DNA of 64,000 nt from Polynucleobacter parvulilacunae (GTDB lineage Bacteria > Pseudomonadota > Gammaproteobacteria > Burkholderiales > Burkholderiaceae): assembly GCF_018881715.1 (NCBI RefSeq), contig NZ_JACVPW010000013.1:124001-188000 (forward strand), in the 5' to 3' direction. The notes beneath the pieces were generated by a model that saw only the letters and a list, made by a program, of their open reading frames with translations, did not search any database and was not told the DNA's origin. Made by a program: the position numbers and the translations under genes. This document shows, one piece after another, positions 36,233 to 44,280 of this stretch (position 1 is its first letter; each line of letters begins with the position of its first letter).

Positions 36233-36601
36233 ATGTCTCAAGAAAACTTACTTTCTTCTATTAAGGGTCTTGCTTCAACTGGAGCATCGATAGCCCAAAC
36301 GCGCTTAGAGCTGTTATCTCTGGATGTTCAAATTGCCAGAAGCAAATTCATTAGCTTGCTAGTAATGATTGTGAGCGCTTTATTCTTTTTATTTTTCGGC
36401 CTGGTAATGTTGGCACTATCCATTGTGATTTACAGTTGGGAAACTAATCGAATGATGGCCTTGGGTTTATTAACTGGGGCCTTTCTATTCGTTGGAATTA
36501 TCTTGGCTCTGCTGATTAACCAGTCATTACGAAAGATGCCAAGATTGTTTGAGGCGTCAATTACTGAGTTGGCCAAAGATCGCGAAGCGCTTTCAAAATG
36601 A
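36233..36601 (+). CDS. YqjE-like inner membrane protein (phage holin superfamily III)
   Basis: A 122-residue protein with an N-terminal amphipathic helix (SSIKGLASTGASIAQTRLELLSLDVQ) and two transmembrane segments (about 42-66 and 76-100). The family is named for remote holin likeness, but in this chromosomal trio a lysis role is not expected. Its stop overlaps the next ATG by 4 bp. Function unknown; it is linked to envelope stress or stationary phase through the YqjD partner in other Proteobacteria. Confidence 0.85.
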   Translation: MSQENLLSSIKGLASTGASIAQTRLELLSLDVQIARSKFISLLVMIVSALFFLFFGLVMLALSIVIYSWETNRMMALGLLTGAFLFVGIILALLINQSLRKMPRLFEASITELAKDREALSK

Positions 36602-36879
36602 GCGAGCATTTAAAGGCATTAGAGGATCGCCAGCACGAGCTAAAACTTCAGGCGCACCGAGAGCGCAAGGAGTTCGCTGAACACTTTGAGGCTTGGGAGA
36701 AGCCACTCTCTTGGGCCGATAAAGGGGTTGATGCTGTCAACTTCTTGAGGAGTAATCCGATCCTATGGACTAGCGCCTTTGCAGCGCTAGCGCATTACAA
36801 ACCTAAATTAGCGAGCAAGGCACTTGCAGTGGGTTGGGGAGCTATGAAGGTCATTAAGAGCGCTAAAAAGCTAATTTAG
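36598..36879 (+). CDS. YqjK-like protein
   Basis: A 93-residue mostly helical protein. The first 45 residues are strongly charged (LKALEDRQHELKLQAHRERKEF), followed by NFLRSNPILWTSAFAALAHYKP and a basic C-terminus (KVIKSAKKLI). It overlaps the YqjE-like gene by 4 bp and converges with apt, overlapping the end of that gene by 4 bp as well. Assignment to the YqjK family rests on position and the N-x-x-L-R-x-N-P pattern. Confidence 0.72.
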   Translation: MSEHLKALEDRQHELKLQAHRERKEFAEHFEAWEKPLSWADKGVDAVNFLRSNPILWTSAFAALAHYKPKLASKALAVGWGAMKVIKSAKKLI

Positions 36880-37394
36880 CTCTTTAATACAGACTGATGG
36901 CGAATACCATTCTGACTTAAAAGCACATTGCCATTTAAGAAGGTAATTTCTAGCAAAGTAATTGCGCCACTGACTTTAAAGCCAGCATTGCGAATTAACT
37001 TATCAGCAGCAACCAATGTTCCGCCGGTAGCTAGAACATCATCAAGCAGCAATACTCTGGCATCTTTAGGTAGAGTGGATTGCTGTATTTCTAAAGCATC
37101 ATTGCCATACTCAAGCCCATAAGCTTCACGATGACTTGCCAGTGGAAGTTTGTTCGGCTTTCTGGCCAAAGCTAATCCTTTGTGCGCATGGTGGGCTAAA
37201 GCGGAGCCAAAGATAAAGCCCCGTGATTCAATGCCTAGAATGTGGGTGTAATCAAATTGCTTGGCAATCTCATCTAGCTGGCGAATAGCCTCTTTAAAGG
37301 CTGCTGGGTTGGCTAGTAAAGGGGATATGTCCCTAAAGAGAACGCCGGGCTTTGGAAAATCAGGAACTCCGGGTAGATAATCTAATAAATTCAT
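36876..37394 (-). CDS. apt: Adenine phosphoribosyltransferase
   Basis: Salvages adenine to AMP using PRPP. It has 172 residues. FPKPGVLFRDISPLL (about 13-27), IESRGFIFGSALA and the PRPP loop VLLLDDVLATGGTL (about 113-126) are typical. The C-terminus overlaps the YqjK-like gene by 4 bp. The start codon lies only 11 bp from that of the divergent nucleosidase, so its promoter must lie inside that gene. Apt and an MTA/SAH nucleosidase make a coherent adenine-recycling pair. Confidence 0.95.
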   Translation of the reverse strand: MNLLDYLPGVPDFPKPGVLFRDISPLLANPAAFKEAIRQLDEIAKQFDYTHILGIESRGFIFGSALAHHAHKGLALARKPNKLPLASHREAYGLEYGNDALEIQQSTLPKDARVLLLDDVLATGGTLVAADKLIRNAGFKVSGAITLLEITFLNGNVLLSQNGIRHQSVLKS

Positions 37395-37405
37395 TACAAG
37401 CCAAT

Positions 37406-37966
37406 ATGAAAACAGAACTTCTCATTATTACCGCATTAGAGTCTGAGCTCAAGCGTGAATCTCTCCCGAGCGGCGTAGAGATTGTGTACTCCGGCATTGG
37501 CAAAATTAATGCTGCCATGACTAGTATCAAAGCAGTACACCAATACTCGCCAAAACGAATCTTGAACTTTGGTACCGCAGGGAAAATCAAATCAGAATTA
37601 CAGGGCTTATTGGAGATAGGTAAAGTCATTCAACGCGATATGGTCGCTGAGCCACTAGCGCCGCGCGGCAGCACTCCATTTTGTACTCGACCGCAGGAAT
37701 ATCTCTCTACGGGAAAATTTCTCTGTGGCACGGGCGATAGTTTTGTGACTGCTCACGATTCTTGGTTGCATAGCCAGGGTGTAGATGTGGTGGATATGGA
37801 GTTATTTGCAATTGCTGCAATCGCACATGTGCACGGTATACCTTGGCAGTCCTTTAAATACATCACCGATGAAGCCAATGAGAGTTCTGGTAAGGACTGG
37901 CAGGCAAAAGTGCATCACGGCCAAGACCTTTTCCTAGAAAAAATTAGGGATATATTACGTAATTAG
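37406..37966 (+). CDS. MTA/SAH nucleosidase-like phosphorylase family protein
   Basis: A 186-residue nucleoside phosphorylase-fold enzyme that probably hydrolyses 5'-methylthioadenosine, S-adenosylhomocysteine or a related nucleoside, releasing adenine. IVYSGIGKINAAM (about 22-35), the LNFGTAGKI strand and DVVDMELFAIAAIAH, with the catalytic Glu in DMEL, and TDEANE are visible. It is shorter than E. coli MtnN (232). The start is the ATG at 37406 (MKTELLIITALESEL); the frame extends to 37352, but that would run into apt. Substrate specificity is not settled by sequence. Confidence 0.82.
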   Translation: MKTELLIITALESELKRESLPSGVEIVYSGIGKINAAMTSIKAVHQYSPKRILNFGTAGKIKSELQGLLEIGKVIQRDMVAEPLAPRGSTPFCTRPQEYLSTGKFLCGTGDSFVTAHDSWLHSQGVDVVDMELFAIAAIAHVHGIPWQSFKYITDEANESSGKDWQAKVHHGQDLFLEKIRDILRN

Positions 37967-38045
37967 TTTTGGTGGCATTATGGTATTTATTCATTACCGT
38001 CTTTAGCTAGCACCGGTCTGCTAAAGCAATCCAAAGGGGTAATTA

Positions 38046-39200
38046 GTGCGTATTGCAACTGCACCTGCTAGTGAGTCTTGGAGCGATAAGCGCTGGCTTT
38101 GGCTGTTGAGCCCAAGCATCCCATTTGCATTTACTCTTTCCATTTTGGCGTTCGCATTCACCGGGCAATGGCTCTGCTTACTCTTCGCGCCATTCATTAT
38201 TCATGTGGCCATTCCGATTCTTGATCTGACCTTTGGTGAAGACTTTAGTAATCCACCGGAATCCGCTGTCGAGAACTTAAACAAAGATTTCTTCTATCGC
38301 ATTTTGGTTTGGCTCTATGTGCCGTTTCAGTTAATCGGCACAGTCTATGGGGCATGGTTAGCAGCAACACAATCTTTAGACTGGTATGCCTATATTGCAC
38401 TAGTGCTTACCGTTGGGTCTACCAATGGTATTGGTATTGGGACCGCTCATGAGTTAGGGCACAAACAAGAATCCCTGGATCGCTGGCTTTCAAAGATTGC
38501 ACTGGCTCCCAGCATGTATGGCCATTTTTTTGTCGAACATAATCGCGGCCATCACAAACGCGTTGCTACCCCAGAAGATCCTGCTAGCGCACGTATGGGC
38601 GAAGGTTTCTGGGCTTTTCTGCCTCGTACCGTAATGGGTAGCCTTATTTCCGCTTGGGATCTCGAACGTCAACGTCTAAAACGAAAAGGTAAGGGTGTTT
38701 GGAGTATCCAGAATGAAAATCTCCAAGCATGGACGCTCAGCATTCTTTTGTATGGTGCCCTAATCCTTTGGCTTGGATGGTCCGCCCTCATTTTTCTTGT
38801 CCTCCAAGGTGTTTACGCGGCCTCGATGTTAGAGGTGGTGAACTATGTGGAGCATTACGGTCTGCTGCGTCAAAAAGAGGATAGTGAGTATGTGCGCTGT
38901 GCTCCCGAGCATTCTTGGAATAGTAATCACATAGTAGGTAATATTCTCCTATATCACCTTCAACGCCATTCAGATCACCATGCTCATCCAACCAGACGTT
39001 ATCAGGCGCTACGTCATTTTGGAGAAGCTCCTCAATTACCCGGTGGATACGCATCTATGATTACTATCGCTTACCTTCCGCCACTCTGGTTTGCCTTAAT
39101 GGATAAGCGGGTAGTGCGGCATTACGCTGGTGATATGAGCAAGATAAATATGCAACCCTCGGCAAGCTCAAGGCTTATAAAGCGGTGGAGAATTCAATGA
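38046..39200 (+). CDS. alkB: Alkane 1-monooxygenase, AlkB-type
   Basis: Integral-membrane di-iron hydroxylase that converts n-alkanes (or other terminal methyl groups) to 1-alkanols with O2 and rubredoxin electrons. It has 384 residues with six predicted membrane segments. All four canonical motifs are intact: HELGHK (His135/139), EHNRGHHK (His165/169/170), NYVEHYGL (His270) and LQRHSDHHA (His308/311/312). The start is GTG with AAAGGGG upstream. It overlaps the GMC dehydrogenase gene by 4 bp. No rubredoxin or rubredoxin reductase gene is adjacent. Fatty acid desaturase is excluded by the NYVEHYGL motif. Confidence 0.93.
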   Translation: MRIATAPASESWSDKRWLWLLSPSIPFAFTLSILAFAFTGQWLCLLFAPFIIHVAIPILDLTFGEDFSNPPESAVENLNKDFFYRILVWLYVPFQLIGTVYGAWLAATQSLDWYAYIALVLTVGSTNGIGIGTAHELGHKQESLDRWLSKIALAPSMYGHFFVEHNRGHHKRVATPEDPASARMGEGFWAFLPRTVMGSLISAWDLERQRLKRKGKGVWSIQNENLQAWTLSILLYGALILWLGWSALIFLVLQGVYAASMLEVVNYVEHYGLLRQKEDSEYVRCAPEHSWNSNHIVGNILLYHLQRHSDHHAHPTRRYQALRHFGEAPQLPGGYASMITIAYLPPLWFALMDKRVVRHYAGDMSKINMQPSASSRLIKRWRIQ

Positions 39201-40798
39201 TGCAGTCTCAGGCCTTTGATTACATTGTTATAGGTGGTGGGTCTGCTGGCAGCGTAATGGCTGGACGACTGAGTGAAGATGCTGACACTAGCGTCGCATT
39301 GCTAGAGGCTGGAGGTAAGGGCGATAGTTGGGTAGTAAAAACTCCTGCTGCTGCTGTTGCGATGTTGCCTACATCAATCAATAACTACGCTTTTCAAACA
39401 GTGCCTCAGAAGGGCTTGAATGGCCGACGTGGCTATCAACCGAGAGGCAAATGCCTGGGTGGTTCTTCGGCGATTAATGCCATGATTTACACCAGAGGCC
39501 ACCGATCCGATTACGACCGCTGGGCTGCGTTAGGTAACGCGGGATGGTCCTATGATGATCTACTGCCATACTTTAAGAAAAGTGAAGGCAACACCACTTT
39601 TAAGAATCAATTTCACGGAAATGATGGCCCCTTATCCGTATCGAACCTTCAGTCACGCAATCCTTTCCAGCAGCTGTATCTGAATGCGGCTAAAGAGGCG
39701 GGCTTTCCGATTACTGAAGACTTTAATGGTGCCGAACAAGAGGGTTTAGGAATTTACCAAGTCACCCATAAAAATGGTGAACGCTGGAGTGCGGCGCGTG
39801 GCTATTTACATCCGCATATGGGTAATCGATCAAACTTGAATATACAAACTGGCGTTCAAGTTGAGCGTATTTTGTTTGAAGGAAAACGTGCAGTAGGTGT
39901 GAGCTATACCCAAGGAGGTAAACAGCACATCATTCGCGCCAATAAAGAAGTTATTCTGTGTGCAGGCGCTTTCCATTCACCACAACTGCTCATGGTTTCA
40001 GGAATTGGTCCCAAAGATCAATTGAGTCAATTTGGAATACCGCTAGTTCATGAACTCCCTGGAGTAGGGCAAAACTTACAAGACCATCCTGACTTTATTT
40101 TTGGATATTCGGCGGATAGTCTTGATTTAATCGGGATTTCTTTAGGCGGTACGGTTAAGTTAACTGGTGAAATCATGAAGTACATCCGTTCGCGTGAAGG
40201 GATGATAGCTACCAATTTTGCAGAGGCAGGCGGCTTCCTTAAAACAGATCCTAACCTTGAGGCGCCCGACGTCCAGTTGCATTTTGTAGTTAGTCTAGTT
40301 GAGGATCATGCCCGTAAGCTGCATATGGCGCATGGCTATTCCTGCCACGTGTGCGTATTAAGGCCAAAGAGCCGTGGGCAGATAACGCTAGCTAGTAACA
40401 GTATGAAAGATGCGCCCTTAATTGATCCTGCATTCTTGGCTGAAGAAGAGGATTTGCAAACTCTAGTTAACGGTTATAAGCTGACCAAACGACTAATGGA
40501 TGCACCTACATTCACGAAGATCCGTAAGAAAGATGTCTTCACTCCAAATGTAAAAACGGATGATGATATTCGAAAGATTATTCGGGAGAGGGCAGATACC
40601 GTCTACCACCCAGTGGGAACTTGCAAAATGGGGAATGATCCCATGGCTGTGGTGGATTCCAAGCTGAAAGTTCATGGCATTGAAGGACTCAGGGTTGTCG
40701 ATGGATCGATCATGCCAACCCTTATTGGCGGTAATACCAATGCTCCTATCATTGCTATCGCTGAAAAAGCAGTAGATCTGATCCGAGCAGATCGCTAA
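39197..40798 (+). CDS. GMC-family alcohol dehydrogenase, AlkJ-like
   Basis: A 533-residue FAD-dependent oxidoreductase of the GMC (glucose-methanol-choline) family. Overlap with alkB (ATGA) and similarity to AlkJ suggest that it oxidises the 1-alkanol product to aldehyde. The ADP-binding VIGGGSAGS (about 12-20), GKCLGGSSAINAM (about 88), the second GMC signature GAFHSPQLLM, and the C-terminal catalytic His in HPVGTCKMG and Asn in GNTNAPI are present. The start is the ATG at 39197, with GGAGAATTC upstream; the in-frame GTG at 39185 lies inside alkB. Choline dehydrogenase is the main alternative. Confidence 0.88.
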   Translation: MMQSQAFDYIVIGGGSAGSVMAGRLSEDADTSVALLEAGGKGDSWVVKTPAAAVAMLPTSINNYAFQTVPQKGLNGRRGYQPRGKCLGGSSAINAMIYTRGHRSDYDRWAALGNAGWSYDDLLPYFKKSEGNTTFKNQFHGNDGPLSVSNLQSRNPFQQLYLNAAKEAGFPITEDFNGAEQEGLGIYQVTHKNGERWSAARGYLHPHMGNRSNLNIQTGVQVERILFEGKRAVGVSYTQGGKQHIIRANKEVILCAGAFHSPQLLMVSGIGPKDQLSQFGIPLVHELPGVGQNLQDHPDFIFGYSADSLDLIGISLGGTVKLTGEIMKYIRSREGMIATNFAEAGGFLKTDPNLEAPDVQLHFVVSLVEDHARKLHMAHGYSCHVCVLRPKSRGQITLASNSMKDAPLIDPAFLAEEEDLQTLVNGYKLTKRLMDAPTFTKIRKKDVFTPNVKTDDDIRKIIRERADTVYHPVGTCKMGNDPMAVVDSKLKVHGIEGLRVVDGSIMPTLIGGNTNAPIIAIAEKAVDLIRADR

Positions 40799-41559
40799 TC
40801 TAAACCTTCAAAATTAGGCACACGCTTTTCTAAGAAAGAGCTTAGAGCTTCTTTGGCGGCTGGGCCATGGAGCCTATCAATGAAGAGCTTACCTTCAATA
40901 TCAATTTGATTGAGTACTGCAGTCTTTAGGGCACCATCTTTTAATAAAGACTTAGTACGTAAAACAGACCCCAAGGAGAGGGCGGTTAGTTTCTTGGCCT
41001 GCTGTTCTGCATAAGGCAGGGCAGATAGCTCTGTAATCACTTTGTTTACAAATCCAATTTGCTGAGCATCGTCAGCACTGATGGGCTCACCGAAAAGTAA
41101 AATCTCTGACGCTCTTTGATGGCCAACGAGGCGTGGAAGTAATAAAGAGATAGCTCCCTCTGGAACCAGGCCCAAGGAGACAAATGGAAAGATAAAGCGC
41201 GCATCCTTTTGTGCATAAACCAAGTCACAATGAAATAGTAATGTTGCCCCTATGCCTACTGCAACCCCATCAACCGCCGCGATTAACGGCTTAGTTAATC
41301 CTGCCAGCGCTTTCAATAGGTTGATGGGAGGGGCATCTTCATGGGTAATAGGGGATTTCATGAAATCGGCAATATCATTTCCGGCAGAAAAGGCATTACC
41401 AGCGCCAGAAATTAATATCACCTTCACTTGGGGGTTTTGATCCCCATCTGAAAGTATCTGAGTGAGCTCCCGATACATTGCATTGGTAAATGCATTCTTC
41501 TTCTCAGGGCGGTTAAGTACTACCTTAAGAATGCCGTCCGCTAGATGATGATTAATCAT
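40795..41559 (-). CDS. Enoyl-CoA hydratase/isomerase family protein
   Basis: A 254-residue crotonase-fold enzyme that probably hydrates trans-2-enoyl-CoA in beta-oxidation. The oxyanion-hole segments are seen as AFSAGNDIADF (about 57-67) and AVDGVAVGIGATLLFHCDL (about 95-113), and PEGAISLLLPRLVG marks the trimer region. The active-site position equivalent to Glu144/164 pairs shows PEG with one Glu, so isomerase or another crotonase reaction is possible. It converges with the GMC gene with a 4-bp overlap and is the last gene of the minus-strand set. Confidence 0.85.
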   Translation of the reverse strand: MINHHLADGILKVVLNRPEKKNAFTNAMYRELTQILSDGDQNPQVKVILISGAGNAFSAGNDIADFMKSPITHEDAPPINLLKALAGLTKPLIAAVDGVAVGIGATLLFHCDLVYAQKDARFIFPFVSLGLVPEGAISLLLPRLVGHQRASEILLFGEPISADDAQQIGFVNKVITELSALPYAEQQAKKLTALSLGSVLRTKSLLKDGALKTAVLNQIDIEGKLFIDRLHGPAAKEALSSFLEKRVPNFEGLD

Positions 41560-41576
41560 AAGATCTATACAGTACC

Positions 41577-42545
41577 TTAGAGCAGATTTGCTTTGGTTTG
41601 ATCATATTCGGCCTTCAAGCGAGCAACAAATTGCGCCGTAGGTGTAATCGCCTTCACAGCACCAATGCCTTGACCACAACCCCAGATATCTTTCCAGGCT
41701 TTCTGAGCTGCACCACCAAAGTTCATCTTGCTTGGATCGCTCTCGGGCAGATTATCGGGATCCAATCCAGCATTGCGGATGGATGGCGCCAAATAATTTC
41801 CGGATACACCGGTAAAAAGATTGCTCAAGACAATATCATCAGAATTGCAATCAACCACCGCTTGCTTGTAAGCATCGCTTGCGCGTGCTTCTTCAGTGGC
41901 AATGAACGCAGAGCCAATATAGGCATAGTCTGCACCCATAGCTTGAGCGGCTAAAACAGCGCCACCAGTAGCTATGGAGCCACTCAATACCAAAGGCCCC
42001 TTAAACCATTCTCGAATTTCCTGAATCAATGCAAAGGGACTTTTAATACCAGCATGCCCACCAGCGCCAGCTGCAACCGCAATCAAGCCATCAGCACCTT
42101 TTTCAATTGCTTTTTTGGCAAAGGTATTATTAATGATGTCATGCAATACGATGCCGCCATAACTATGTGCGGCTGTATTAATTTCTTCACGAGCACCTAG
42201 AGAGGTGATGATGATGGGCACTTTGTATTTAACGCACAGCGCCATATCATGCTCAAGACGATCATTGCTCTTATGCACAATTTGATTAATGGCAAATGGT
42301 GCTGCTGGCTTATCGGGATGCTCTTGGTTATATGCCTCTAATGCGGTAGTAATTTCAATCAACCATTCTTCTAGTTGCTCGGCTGGTCTAGCATTGAGTG
42401 CTGGCATGGAACCAATCACACCTGATTTGCACTGGGCAATCACCAATTTTGGATTGCTAATAATAAAAAGAGGGGCAGCGATGACAGGTAAGTTACCACC
42501 CGCCAAATGTTTACGTAGAACTTCTGGAAGGGGTTGATTGCTCAT
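41577..42545 (-). CDS. Nitronate monooxygenase-like flavin oxidoreductase
   Basis: A 322-residue TIM-barrel FMN enzyme of the NPD/2-nitropropane dioxygenase family. SGSIATGGAVLAAQAMGADYAYIGSAF (split; about 186-214) is the FMN phosphate-binding motif, and GAGGHAGIKSPFALI carries the conserved His region. Members either oxidise nitronates or act as NAD(P)H:quinone reductases. Within a fatty-acid operon an enoyl-reductase-like or detoxification role is possible; sequence cannot decide. It sits 17 bp upstream of the hydratase gene in transcription order. Confidence 0.82.
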   Translation of the reverse strand: MSNQPLPEVLRKHLAGGNLPVIAAPLFIISNPKLVIAQCKSGVIGSMPALNARPAEQLEEWLIEITTALEAYNQEHPDKPAAPFAINQIVHKSNDRLEHDMALCVKYKVPIIITSLGAREEINTAAHSYGGIVLHDIINNTFAKKAIEKGADGLIAVAAGAGGHAGIKSPFALIQEIREWFKGPLVLSGSIATGGAVLAAQAMGADYAYIGSAFIATEEARASDAYKQAVVDCNSDDIVLSNLFTGVSGNYLAPSIRNAGLDPDNLPESDPSKMNFGGAAQKAWKDIWGCGQGIGAVKAITPTAQFVARLKAEYDQTKANLL

Positions 42546-42569
42546 ATATATTTTCAGTAGTGACGTAGA

Positions 42570-43025
42570 TTACTGCTCGGCTTTGTACCAAACTTGGGTA
42601 CGACCTAATAGCGGGACGCCAATATAGCCACGGACATCCATTTTCTTGCCATCTTCAGTGGTAACTTTGACGCGATAGATTTCACCTTCTTCAGGGTCTA
42701 AGATTCTGCCATCAGTCCAAACGCCCGGTTTATCACGCTTTAGATCGGTCATGATTTTCATGCCAAGGATAGGCTTATCCTTGCGATCATCTTTACATAG
42801 CGTGCAATATACCAAAGGCTTTTCATTCGACTTAGGGAATGTTTTGATGATGGTGCCTTCCAGTTTGCCGTTCACTTCATCAATCTTAATTAAAGACGAG
42901 GGCTCATTGGTTTTGTCATCAATCGTTTTCCAAACCCCAATAGCTGGGTCCGTGGCTTGAGCATATGCATTACTAGCAATTAGACCAAGTACGCAGGCCG
43001 ATACGAGGAATTGTGTTTTTAGCAT
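42570..43025 (-). CDS. DUF2147 exported protein
   Basis: A 151-residue secreted protein from the ATG at 43025, preceded by GGGAGA; a longer frame to 43073 has no ribosome site. The signal peptide ends SNAYA (about 21). The mature part is the DUF2147 beta-barrel: GVWKTIDD, then GKLEGTIIK, a CTLC motif in PLVYCTLCKDD, MKIMTDLKRDK, and WTDGRILDPEEGEIYRVK. DUF2147 proteins are periplasmic, of unknown role, and may bind a hydrophobic ligand, which would fit its position inside a beta-oxidation operon. Confidence 0.85.
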   Translation of the reverse strand: MLKTQFLVSACVLGLIASNAYAQATDPAIGVWKTIDDKTNEPSSLIKIDEVNGKLEGTIIKTFPKSNEKPLVYCTLCKDDRKDKPILGMKIMTDLKRDKPGVWTDGRILDPEEGEIYRVKVTTEDGKKMDVRGYIGVPLLGRTQVWYKAEQ

Positions 43026-43066
43026 TCGATTGTCTCCCAATATTGATTGATGTTGATTGACGCTGA

Positions 43067-44263
43067 TTAGCAACGTTCAAATATTCCAGCAGCACCCATA
43101 CCAGTACCAACACACATAGTCACCATCGCATGCTTCAGATTGCGTCTCTGTAAAGCATGAATAGCAGTAGCTGCACGGATTGCACCAGTTGCACCTAGAG
43201 GATGTCCTAGGGCAATAGCACTACCCAATGGGTTGACCTTGCTTGGATCTAAGCCCAGATCTCGCATAACCGCTAAAGACTGTGCAGCAAAGGCCTCGTT
43301 CAATTCGATCCAATCCATATCCTGTAAATTGAGTCCTGCTAGTTTGAGAGCTGCTGGAATCGCCTCTTTAGGACCAATACCCATGATTTCAGGGGGAACA
43401 CCTTTAACGGCAAAGCTGACAAAGCGTGCCAATGGTGTGAGGCCAAAAGTCTTGATTGCCTTTTCACTCGCCAAGATCAGTGCACCAACACCATCAGAAG
43501 TTTGTGAACTATTGCCAGCGGTAACACTACCTCTTGCGGCAAAGGGCGACTTCAATTTAGCCAAGCCTTCGAGTGAGGTATCAACCCTCGGACCTTCATC
43601 CTTCAAAAACTCACGCCATTGAACATCTACTTGACCTTTAGCAAGATCCATTGCGCGATGGGCTACTTTGACCGGAAAGATTTCAGAATTAAATTCACCG
43701 GCAGTTTGTGCGGCCATGGCTTTCTGGTGAGAGTGAAACGCAAAAGCGTCTTGATCTTCGCGGCTAATCTTCCATTGCTGCGCAACCTTCTCGGCAGTTA
43801 AGCCCATGCCATAGGCAATACCAATATTTTCATCGCCCATAAAGATCTCAGGTGACATGGAGGGTGAGTTTCCACCCATAGGTACCATACTCATGGACTC
43901 AACACCACCTGCAATCATGACATCCGCTTCGCCAACTCGAATGCGGTCAGCTGCCATGGCAATCGCATTTAAACCGGATGAGCAGAAGCGGTTAACTGTG
44001 ATGCCACCAACGGTATTGGGTAATCCACCAAGGAGTAATCCTATGCGCGCCACATTCAAACCCTGTTGGGCTTCCGGCATAGCACACCCAATAATGGCAT
44101 CCTCAATGGCTTTGGGATCCAGGGTAGGGACTTGCGTCAAGATGTGTTGCAGGGCATTACCAAGCAAGTCATCGGGCCGCGTATTTTTTAATGCGCCTCG
44201 ACCAGACCTGCCAACAGCACTGCGAGTAGCGGCAACGATATATGCGTCTTGAATATTTTTCAT
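43067..44263 (-). CDS. Acetyl-CoA acyltransferase (thiolase)
   Basis: A 398-residue degradative thiolase, cleaving 3-ketoacyl-CoA to acetyl-CoA and a shortened acyl-CoA. The acylated cysteine is in NRFCSSGLNAIA (about 86-97), the His in NEAFAAQS (about 346), and the C-terminal base in CVGTGMGAAGIFE. GGVESMSMVPMGG is also characteristic. It follows the HADH/ECH gene by 17 bp, giving a FadBA-like order, and lies upstream of DUF2147 in the same transcript. Confidence 0.93.
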   Translation of the reverse strand: MKNIQDAYIVAATRSAVGRSGRGALKNTRPDDLLGNALQHILTQVPTLDPKAIEDAIIGCAMPEAQQGLNVARIGLLLGGLPNTVGGITVNRFCSSGLNAIAMAADRIRVGEADVMIAGGVESMSMVPMGGNSPSMSPEIFMGDENIGIAYGMGLTAEKVAQQWKISREDQDAFAFHSHQKAMAAQTAGEFNSEIFPVKVAHRAMDLAKGQVDVQWREFLKDEGPRVDTSLEGLAKLKSPFAARGSVTAGNSSQTSDGVGALILASEKAIKTFGLTPLARFVSFAVKGVPPEIMGIGPKEAIPAALKLAGLNLQDMDWIELNEAFAAQSLAVMRDLGLDPSKVNPLGSAIALGHPLGATGAIRAATAIHALQRRNLKHAMVTMCVGTGMGAAGIFERC

Positions 44264-44280
44264 AGTGATATCTCAGTCAA

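Noticed and set aside
37352-37405. Extension of the nucleosidase into apt
   Set aside because: It would overlap the apt start, and the fold begins at MKTELLIITA.
43233-43622. 129-codon plus-strand frame inside the thiolase gene
   Set aside because: Antisense shadow of a conserved gene with low-complexity Ser/Ala/Pro composition.
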